Part shown: piece after piece, positions 1 to 3,645 of the stretch
Numbering within the stretch: the first letter of the stretch is position 1
Layout of the letters: each line of letters begins with the position of its first letter
Source of the DNA: JBBPYA01 sp038200385
GTDB taxonomy: Bacteria > Actinomycetota > Actinomycetes > Mycobacteriales > Geodermatophilaceae
Direction: 5' to 3'
Assembly: GCA_038200385.1 (NCBI GenBank)
Contig: JBBPYA010000218.1
Location: 1-7,397, forward strand
Length of the DNA stretch: 7,397 nucleotides
Translations under genes and position numbers: made by a program
Notes under the pieces: generated by a model
Database searches by the model: none
What the model was told of the DNA's origin: nothing
Seen by the model: only the letters and a program-made list of their open reading frames with translations

Positions 1-99
1 CCATGAACGAATCTCCCGCACTGCCGATCCCACTGGCCGGGGAACAGCGGCGAGGCGCCATCTCAACGCCCACATCATCGCTGTCGGGAGGGACGCCCG
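1..99. other. Host flank left of the IS110 element, no supportable gene
   Basis: This is the chromosomal side left of the insertion. Short open frames exist on both strands, for example a plus frame from ATG 3 and a minus frame from ATG 78 running off the left edge. Their third positions are not clearly G/C-biased as in the real genes of this window, and no ribosome binding site or known motif is visible. Before the insertion this DNA would have lain directly downstream of the minus-strand 4-TM gene that ends at 2020. A start codon for the next gene of that operon could lie here, but the fragment is too short to claim one. Positions 89-99 form the left half of the target site. Confidence 0.5.
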
Positions 100-106
100 C
101 TCACTG
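95..106 (+). other. Left junction: left target half, CT core, right donor half
   Basis: The sequence reads gcccg-CT-cactg. The outer part (95-99) is host left target and 100-101 is the core; 102 onward is the element's left end. The target guide at 176-182 (gctcgct) matches 95-101 at six of seven positions, and the single T for C still allows a G:U pair with the bottom strand. The donor guide at 277-285 is the perfect reverse complement of 98-106 and spans the core. The site is inferred from these matches, not from a comparison with an empty site. Confidence 0.65.
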
Positions 107-123
107 GTGCACCCTGGTGTTGT

Positions 124-143
124 CGGTGGTTGAAGGACCGCCG
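124..143 (+). other. 5' stem-loop of the candidate bridge RNA
   Basis: A 7-bp stem (124-130 with 137-143, one G:U pair) closes a 6-nt loop, tgaagg. An outer stem of 106-111 with 145-150 (ggtgca/tgcacc) is possible but leaves a 12-nt one-sided bulge. A competing small hairpin pairs 146-150 with 154-158. The position, just 5' of the target-binding loop, fits the 5' stem-loop of IS621-type RNAs. No T-tract follows, so it is not a convincing terminator. Confidence 0.5.
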
Positions 144-153
144 ATGCACCCGA

Positions 154-229
154 GGTGCCGCCGGGTCATCGCCCTGCTCGCTTGACGCTTCGACGTCCGG
201 CATGAGTTCTGCGGGGCCCGGCGGTCACC
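154..229 (+). other. Target-binding loop of the candidate bridge RNA
   Basis: The outer stem pairs 154-165 with 217-229: eight continuous pairs, a bulged T at 225, then four more. Inside, the left target guide (176-182, gctcgct) precedes a small hairpin (gacg 184-187 with cgtc 194-197). The right target guide follows at 197-207 (ccggcatgagt), overlapping that stem by one base. The left guide resembles 95-101, with one change tolerated by G:U pairing. The right guide is the exact reverse complement of 2018-2028, the host sequence just beyond the right core. Confidence 0.65.
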
Positions 230-304
230 CAGGACACGCCGACCGTCGACAGGGCTGAGCGCCGTCGAGCGCCGATCAGTGAGCGAACCGGCAGCCGCGT
301 CCTG
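230..304 (+). other. Donor-binding loop of the candidate bridge RNA
   Basis: The outer stem pairs 230-235 (caggac) with 299-304 (gtcctg); 238-241 can also pair with 289-292. The left donor guide (249-256, acagggct) is identical to the element's right end plus core at 2010-2017. A small hairpin (259-262 with 269-272) separates it from the right donor guide (277-285, cagtgagcg). That guide is the exact reverse complement of 98-106 at the left end and includes the core. An alternative stem, 219-226 with 241-248, would compete with this fold. Confidence 0.62.
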
Positions 305-320
305 GCACCGCAAGTCGGGT

Positions 321-351
321 GCCTCCCCACTGGGCTTAGCAGCGAGGAGGC
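321..351 (+). promoter_or_regulatory. Hairpin covering the recombinase ribosome binding site
   Basis: Sequence 321-326 (gcctcc) is the exact complement of 346-351 (ggaggc), which contains the Shine-Dalgarno sequence of the recombinase. When folded, the site would be masked. A second hairpin (304-309 with 318-323, ggcacc/ggtgcc) shares bases 321-323, so the two are mutually exclusive. This could keep recombinase translation low or couple it to folding of the bridge RNA upstream. That role is inferred; only the complementarity is seen. Confidence 0.4.
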
Positions 352-355
352 TGTG

Positions 356-1630
356 ATGAAGGATGCCCCGAACACCTCGACCGGCGCCACCTTGGCCAAG
401 GATCCGCCCGGTGGTCTGACCGCCGGCCTGGACTGGGCCAAGGATGACCACGTCGTGGCCGTCGTCGGCTCCGCCGGTCAGGTCACCGACCGGTTCGGCG
501 TCGCCCACACCGATGCTGGTCTGGGCGAGCTGATCAGGCGGCTGCGGAGGCTGGGAGTTGCCGAGGTCGCGATCGAGCGGCCGGACGGGCCGGTCGTCAG
601 CGCGCTGCTGGAGGCCGGGCTGAGGGTGGTCGTCATCAGCCCGAACCAGTTGAAGAACTTGCGTTCCCGCTACGGCTCGGCCGGCAACAAAGATGACCGG
701 TTCGACGCTTTCGTGCTGGCTGACACCCTGCGCACCGACCGGGCCCGGCTGCTGGCGCTGACCCCGGACAGCCCTGCCACGGTGACGCTGCGGGCGACCT
801 GTCGGGCCCGCAAGGACCTGATCGGGCACCGGGTCGCGTTGGCCAACCAGCTGCGCGCCCACCTGCAGACCGCCTTCCCCGGCGCGGTTGGGCTCTTCCG
901 CGACCTGGACAGCCCGATCAGCCTGCGGTTCCTGGACCGCTTCGACCGCCAAGACAGCGCCGACTGGCTCTCGCCTAAACGCCTCGGCTCCTGGCTGCGC
1001 TCGGTCGGCTACAGCGGTCGGGTCGACCCAGGCGTGCTGCACGCTCGACTCGCCGCCGCACCACGCGGAACCACCGCCGCGGACGGGCGCACCCAGGCAC
1101 ACATCACCCGGGCGCTGCTGACCGCGCTGAGAGTCCTGGTCGAGCAGATCAAGGTCCTCACCGAGCAGATCGGCGAGCAACTCGACCTGCACACCGACGC
1201 GCACATCTTCACCAGCCTGCCCCGCTCCGGCACCGTCCGCGCCGCCCGGCTGCTCGCCGAAATCGGGGACTGCCGCGCCCGCTTCCCCACCCCCGAATCG
1301 CTGTCCTGCCTGGCCGGGGTCGCACCATCCACCCGCCAATCCGGCAAGACCAGATCCGTCGGATTCCGCTGGGCCTGCGACAAACAACTCCGCGACGCCG
1401 TCTGCGACTTCGCCGGCGACAGCCACCGAGCCAACCCCTGGGCCGCACACCTCTACACCCAGGCCATCGCCCGCGGCCACGACCACCCCCACGCCGTCCG
1501 CATCCTCGCCCGCGCCTGGCTCTACGTCATCTGGCACTGCTGGCAGGACGGAGTCGCCTACCAGCCGGCCCGGCACGGCGCCCTGCAGCGCCTGCTCGCC
1601 GACCAAGCCGGACCGGCTCAGGCGGCCTGA
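356..1630 (+). CDS. IS110-family DEDD recombinase (transposase)
   Basis: This 424-residue protein catalyses excision and insertion of the element; IS110 enzymes act together with a bridge RNA. The N-terminal RuvC-like DEDD domain shows D26 in GLDWAKDDH, E74 in AIERPDG, and D114/D117 in the KDDRFDAFVLAD block. The middle (about 145-285) is mostly helical, with a probable coiled coil near 255-278. The C-terminal Transposase_20 domain runs from SLPRSGTVRAARLLAEIGD (about 287-305) through GVAPSTRQSG. S329 in that motif is probably the conserved catalytic serine of this domain. The C-terminus has the HDHPHAVRILARAWLYVIW block typical of an actinobacterial subfamily. ATG 356 was chosen because GAGGAGG ends 5 nt upstream; in-frame GTG 353 would leave only 2 nt. 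Length is normal and no frameshift is seen, so the enzyme is probably active. Confidence 0.95.
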   Translation: MKDAPNTSTGATLAKDPPGGLTAGLDWAKDDHVVAVVGSAGQVTDRFGVAHTDAGLGELIRRLRRLGVAEVAIERPDGPVVSALLEAGLRVVVISPNQLKNLRSRYGSAGNKDDRFDAFVLADTLRTDRARLLALTPDSPATVTLRATCRARKDLIGHRVALANQLRAHLQTAFPGAVGLFRDLDSPISLRFLDRFDRQDSADWLSPKRLGSWLRSVGYSGRVDPGVLHARLAAAPRGTTAADGRTQAHITRALLTALRVLVEQIKVLTEQIGEQLDLHTDAHIFTSLPRSGTVRAARLLAEIGDCRARFPTPESLSCLAGVAPSTRQSGKTRSVGFRWACDKQLRDAVCDFAGDSHRANPWAAHLYTQAIARGHDHPHAVRILARAWLYVIWHCWQDGVAYQPARHGALQRLLADQAGPAQAA

Positions 1631-2008
1631 GTGAACCGTCAACCCCGCCTTGACGCCAGACCGATCCGCTGCGCTAACGCCCAACGACCGGCTCAACGGC
1701 CCCACTGCGAACTCACCGCGGTCATCCGCTACGGCGCAGTGGCCTTGTGCACCGACTGCGATGCGCGCCGCTCCACCCTGGGCAAAGCCGTACCTGCCCA
1801 GCGACTGCCTGCCCAAGGCCCCCTCGACGTCTTGACCTGGGTAGCCCAAGCCGAGGAACAGATACGCCAAGCCCAAACCGAACTCGCCGCCGCGGTCTGC
1901 CGGGCCCGCACCCAAGGACACTCCTGGAACGCCATAGGCGCGAGGCTGAACATCACCCGACAGGCCACCCAACAGCGCTTCGGACAAGATCACCCAGCCC
2001 GACGTTGA
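1631..2008 (+). CDS. Passenger protein of the IS110 element, Cys-rich N-terminus and HTH C-terminus
   Basis: The product is 125 residues and I do not recognise a named family. The N-terminal half has C14, H25, C26, C40 and C43, the last two as CTDC, which could form a zinc ribbon. A helix follows at about 67-90 (LTWVAQAEEQIRQAQTELAA). The C-terminus (about 96-117, HSWNAIGARLNITRQATQQRF) is a clear helix-turn-helix of the 'W..IG..L.I.RQA..QRF' type. The GTG start abuts the recombinase stop (TGAGTG) with no good ribosome site, so translation probably depends on reinitiation. Codons are less G/C-biased than in the host genes. The gene ends 9 bp before the right core and so travels with the element. 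A DNA-binding or regulatory role for recombination is possible but inferred. Similar small HTH genes follow IS110 recombinases in other actinomycetes, as far as I recall. Confidence 0.8.
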   Translation: MNRQPRLDARPIRCANAQRPAQRPHCELTAVIRYGAVALCTDCDARRSTLGKAVPAQRLPAQGPLDVLTWVAQAEEQIRQAQTELAAAVCRARTQGHSWNAIGARLNITRQATQQRFGQDHPARR

Positions 2009-2010
2009 CA
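2005..2010 (+). promoter_or_regulatory. Outward -35-like box at the element's right end
   Basis: A perfect TTGACA overlaps the passenger stop codon and points out of the element. In a circular intermediate it would face the left end: TTGACA, then cagggct, then cactggtg, then CACCCT (110-115). That final hexamer has only the A and last T of a TAnnnT -10 box, at a short 15-bp spacing. IS110 circles are known to create a promoter at this junction that drives the bridge RNA. The -35 is clear, the -10 weak. In the inserted form it points into the antisense strand of the 4-TM gene. Confidence 0.4.
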
Positions 2011-2028
2011 CAGGGCTACTCATGCCGG
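2010..2028 (+). other. Right junction: left donor half, CT core, right target half
   Basis: The sequence reads acaggg-CT-actcatgccgg. The first part (2010-2015) is the end of the element and 2016-2017 is the core; 2018-2028 is host DNA. The donor part plus core is identical to 249-256 in the leader (8 of 8). The host part is the perfect reverse complement of 197-207 (11 of 11). The host half includes the stop codon and last two codons of the minus-strand gene ending at 2020, so the target is a gene's 3' end. Confidence 0.7.
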
Positions 2029-2475
2029 CTCGCCCCGGAACCAGGCCGCGGCCGGCGTACTGAGCAGCGCCGACACCACGGTGACCGCGACGCCGAGCGC
2101 GCCGACCGGGATGAGGAGCGCGAGCAGGCTGCCGACGCCCGCGACGAGGTACTGCACGCCGAGCACCCCGAGCAGCACACCGATCGCCACGCCGAGCCAG
2201 CGGGCCCAGGGGATCCGCCGACGGATCAGGGCGCCGGCGATGATCGCGAGCGCGCCCACACCGACGAACACGGAGGCGACCAGCGCGAGACTCGTGGCCA
2301 CAGCCGCCGGATCGGTCGGAGTGACCGAGGCGGTGCTGTCCAGCGAGTCCGCGATCCGGCCGCGTACGGCAAAGATGAGCACGCCGGTCAGTGCCAGGAT
2401 CGCGCCCAGGGCCAGCAACAGCGTGCTGGCCAGGCTGACCTGCGACGGGACCGGACCGGGTCGGGCGACACTCAC
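2020..2475 (-). CDS. Small four-helix membrane protein, second of a tandem pair
   Basis: The product is 151 residues with four predicted membrane helices at about 16-37, 60-83, 92-111 and 117-138. I do not recognise a named family. The loop between helices 1 and 2 is acidic and Thr/Ser-rich (DSLDSTASVTPTDP). A basic RRRIPWAR segment at 85-92 joins helices 2 and 3 and predicts a cytoplasmic loop. The GTG start at 2475 overlaps the TGA of the upstream gene by 4 bp, indicating translational coupling; no Shine-Dalgarno sequence is seen. A longer frame from ATG 2652 exists but overlaps the upstream gene and encodes Arg-rich shadow sequence. The layout and C-terminus (AAAWFRGEP) resemble the upstream gene's (VAPFFDRPR), suggesting duplication. 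The IS110 element is inserted 2 bp past the stop, leaving the gene intact but possibly cut off from downstream partners. Confidence 0.8.
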   Translation of the reverse strand: MSVARPGPVPSQVSLASTLLLALGAILALTGVLIFAVRGRIADSLDSTASVTPTDPAAVATSLALVASVFVGVGALAIIAGALIRRRIPWARWLGVAIGVLLGVLGVQYLVAGVGSLLALLIPVGALGVAVTVVSALLSTPAAAWFRGEPA

Positions 2476-2960
2476 CGCGATGATCGTGGCCGGTCGAAGA
2501 ACGGCGCCACCGCGCCCTGCATGAGCAGTGCGACGATCCCGACGGATGCCCCGAGCAGCAGGACGGCGAGGAACCCGGCGCCGGCCAGCGCACCGACCCC
2601 GCTGAAAAGGATCAACGTCCCACCACCGACGAAGGCCAGCACCCGGGCCCACTGCCGCCCGCGCCGCAGGAACATCGCAGCCAACACGAGCAGGCCACCG
2701 AGCACGAGCAGGATCGCTGCCGAACCGATCAGGATTCCGGTGATCTGGCCGGCGGGCACCATGTCGCCGAGTTGTTCCTGCGCCGCCGTTCGCAAATCGC
2801 CCAGGAAGGCCACCGCGAGCACGGCGTTGACCAGCAACACGGCGCCGACGGCGATCAGCAGCGAGGTGGCGATCCGGACCTCGCGCGGTGGCGGCGGTCC
2901 GGCCGGGCCGCTACCCCCCTGCAGCGCCTGCCCCTCGCCGTACTGGCTGCCACCGCTCAT
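2472..2960 (-). CDS. Small four-helix membrane protein, first of a tandem pair
   Basis: The product is 162 residues. A Gly/Pro/Gln-rich cytoplasmic N-terminus (1-27, ending GPPPPREVR) precedes four predicted helices at about 31-53, 74-98, 106-124 and 128-147. RRGRQWAR at 99-106 lies between helices 2 and 3. I cannot name a family; this architecture is common among small actinobacterial membrane proteins of unknown function. ATG 2960 was chosen because the protein then begins with the typical MSGG leader. The in-frame extension to 3071 is Arg/Gly-rich and falls in the divergent promoter region. The gene heads a two-gene operon with the 4-bp-overlapping gene downstream and is divergent from the DUF4190 gene. 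A ggtagg sequence 9 nt before the ATG is a weak ribosome site. Confidence 0.8.
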   Translation of the reverse strand: MSGGSQYGEGQALQGGSGPAGPPPPREVRIATSLLIAVGAVLLVNAVLAVAFLGDLRTAAQEQLGDMVPAGQITGILIGSAAILLVLGGLLVLAAMFLRRGRQWARVLAFVGGGTLILFSGVGALAGAGFLAVLLLGASVGIVALLMQGAVAPFFDRPRSSR

Positions 2961-3093
2961 CAGCGACAACCTACCCGGCCGGGCGGCCGGCCCTACCCCA
3001 CGCATCGAGTCGAGCGACCGGCCGCCCCGCGGCCGAACACCTAGGGTGGTTACTCCCAGCGACCGCAGCACCGGCCAGCCGAAGGAGCAGACC
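2961..3093. promoter_or_regulatory. Divergent intergenic region with promoters for both directions
   Basis: This 133-bp gap separates the minus-strand 4-TM operon from the plus-strand DUF4190 gene, so it must hold or lie near both promoters. A perfect 7-bp inverted repeat, cggccgc at 3019-3025 and gcggccg at 3029-3035, could be a hairpin or an operator. A TAGGGT-like -10 for the plus gene lies at 3042-3047, with no convincing -35. GGCC-rich short repeats fill 2975-2996. Promoter positions are not resolved. Confidence 0.4.
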
Positions 3094-3639
3094 GTGACGC
3101 AGGACCCGAACCAGTACGGCGATCGTCCGGGCGGATCGCCGGGCCCCGAGCAGCCCTCCGGCGGCGGCTACCCGGGATCGCCGGACTACACCGGGTCGCC
3201 GGACTACACGGGATCGCCGCAGTACTCCGGATCGCCGCAGTACTCCGGCGGCGGCTACTCGCAGCCGGGATATCCGGCGGCATCGGGACCCGGCGGATAC
3301 GGCGCACCGTCGCAGAACCCGCGGAACGGCCTGGGGGTCGCGTCACTGGTGCTCGGCATCCTGTCGATCCCGTTCGCGGTCTTCTTCTTCCCGATCGGCA
3401 TCGTGCTCGGCATCGTCGCGGTCATCCTCGGCGCGGTGGGCATCAGCCGGACGAAGAAGCGGGTCGCCACGAACCGTGGCGTGGCCATCGGCGGGCTCGT
3501 CACCGGCATCGTCGGGACCGTGATCGGCTTGATCCTGCTGTTCGTCACGATCTCGGTGTTCAACACCTGCCGGGACCAGGTCGGGACGACGAGCGGCAGC
3601 GCCTTCCAGAACTGCATCAGCAACCAGGTCGGCAACTGA
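3094..3639 (+). CDS. DUF4190-domain membrane protein with a repetitive Gly/Pro/Tyr N-terminus
   Basis: The product is 181 residues. The first 75 or so are low-complexity and rich in G, P, S, Y and Q, with four tandem copies of a six-residue unit, GSP(D/Q)Y(T/S) (28-51). The DUF4190 domain follows: NGLGVASLVLGILSIPF..., a helix pair at about 80-117, a basic turn (SRTKKR), and a third hydrophobic stretch at about 130-154 (GVAIGGLVTGIVGTVIGLILLFV). The C-terminal tail has two cysteines (C159, C174) that could form a disulfide if extracytoplasmic. The family's function is not established. The start is GTG 3094, with gaaggag 6 nt upstream; the frame stays open far upstream but without coding character. 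The gene converges with the oxidoreductase gene at a 6-bp gap. Confidence 0.9.
   Translation: MTQDPNQYGDRPGGSPGPEQPSGGGYPGSPDYTGSPDYTGSPQYSGSPQYSGGGYSQPGYPAASGPGGYGAPSQNPRNGLGVASLVLGILSIPFAVFFFPIGIVLGIVAVILGAVGISRTKKRVATNRGVAIGGLVTGIVGTVIGLILLFVTISVFNTCRDQVGTTSGSAFQNCISNQVGN
3175..3246 (+). repeat. Four tandem 18-bp repeats inside the DUF4190 gene
   Basis: The unit begins gg(a/g)tcgccg and encodes GSPDYT twice, then GSPQYS twice. Units 1 and 2 are near-identical, as are units 3 and 4, which suggests stepwise duplication. Since the unit is a multiple of three, copy number can change by slippage without breaking the frame. Confidence 0.85.
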
Positions 3640-3645
3640 GACCGG

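Larger units (their letters stand above)
121..310 (+). ncRNA. Candidate bridge RNA of the IS110 element
   Basis: IS110 recombinases, as established for IS621, use a non-coding RNA from the element's long end. It carries a 5' stem-loop, then a target-binding loop, then a donor-binding loop. The same order is visible here. There is a hairpin at 124-130/137-143. A target loop is closed by 154-165 with 217-229 (12 bp, one bulged T at 225). A donor loop is closed by 230-235 with 299-304, plus a possible 238-241/289-292 extension. Each loop holds a left and a right guide around a small inner hairpin, and all four guides match the element's own junctions around CT. Transcript ends are estimates. Pairing was worked out by eye, without energy calculation or expression data. 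The guide matches make a chance fold unlikely. Confidence 0.72.
102..2017 (+). mobile_element. Complete IS110-family insertion sequence, about 1,916 bp, ends set by guide matches
   Basis: The element has a 5' non-coding leader, an IS110 DEDD recombinase and a small HTH passenger gene, with only 9 bp between the passenger stop and the right core. IS110 elements lack ordinary terminal inverted repeats, so the ends were inferred from the RNA guides in the leader. The left core is CT at 100-101 and the right core is CT at 2016-2017. Sequence 249-256 in the leader repeats 2010-2017 exactly. Sequence 277-285 is the exact reverse complement of 98-106. Sequence 197-207 is the exact reverse complement of 2018-2028. 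These are the relations expected between a bridge RNA and its donor and target. The empty site would join 1-101 to 2018 onward. No target duplication beyond the CT core is seen. Family assignment is firm; exact ends are inferred. Confidence 0.8.

Noticed and set aside
75..82. Alternative left end: tcatcg followed by CT at 81-82, matching 166-171 in the leader
   Set aside because: The sequence after this CT (gtcggg...) has no reverse complement in the expected right donor guide region. The CT at 100-101 has a perfect 9-nt partner there.
3..185. 60-codon plus-strand frame at the left edge
   Set aside because: It crosses the inferred element border, has weak third-position bias, no ribosome site and no recognised domain, and it overlaps the bridge RNA.
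219..248. Eight-bp hairpin 219-226/241-248 with a 14-nt loop
   Set aside because: It is real as complementarity but competes with the stronger 12-bp target-loop stem and the donor-loop stem, so it is treated as an alternative fold only.
249..2017. The 8-bp direct match 249-256/2010-2017 as a target site duplication
   Set aside because: IS110 elements do not make such duplications, and this would cut the leader to about 100 bp. It fits the left donor guide instead.
197..2028. The 11-bp inverted match 197-207/2018-2028 as terminal inverted repeats of the element
   Set aside because: It would leave the left copy well inside the leader and put the right copy inside a host gene's stop. The bridge RNA right target guide explains it better, since it starts exactly at the core.
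101..2593. Very long minus-strand open frame antisense to the recombinase
   Set aside because: A shadow frame of high-GC DNA: Arg/Gly/Ala-rich, no domain, crosses the element boundary and overlaps genes with clear motifs.
1747..3093. Upstream extension of the DUF4190 frame to 1747
   Set aside because: It is open only by composition, overlaps the passenger gene and both 4-TM genes, and encodes Arg/Pro/Thr low-complexity sequence. GTG 3094 has a good ribosome site.
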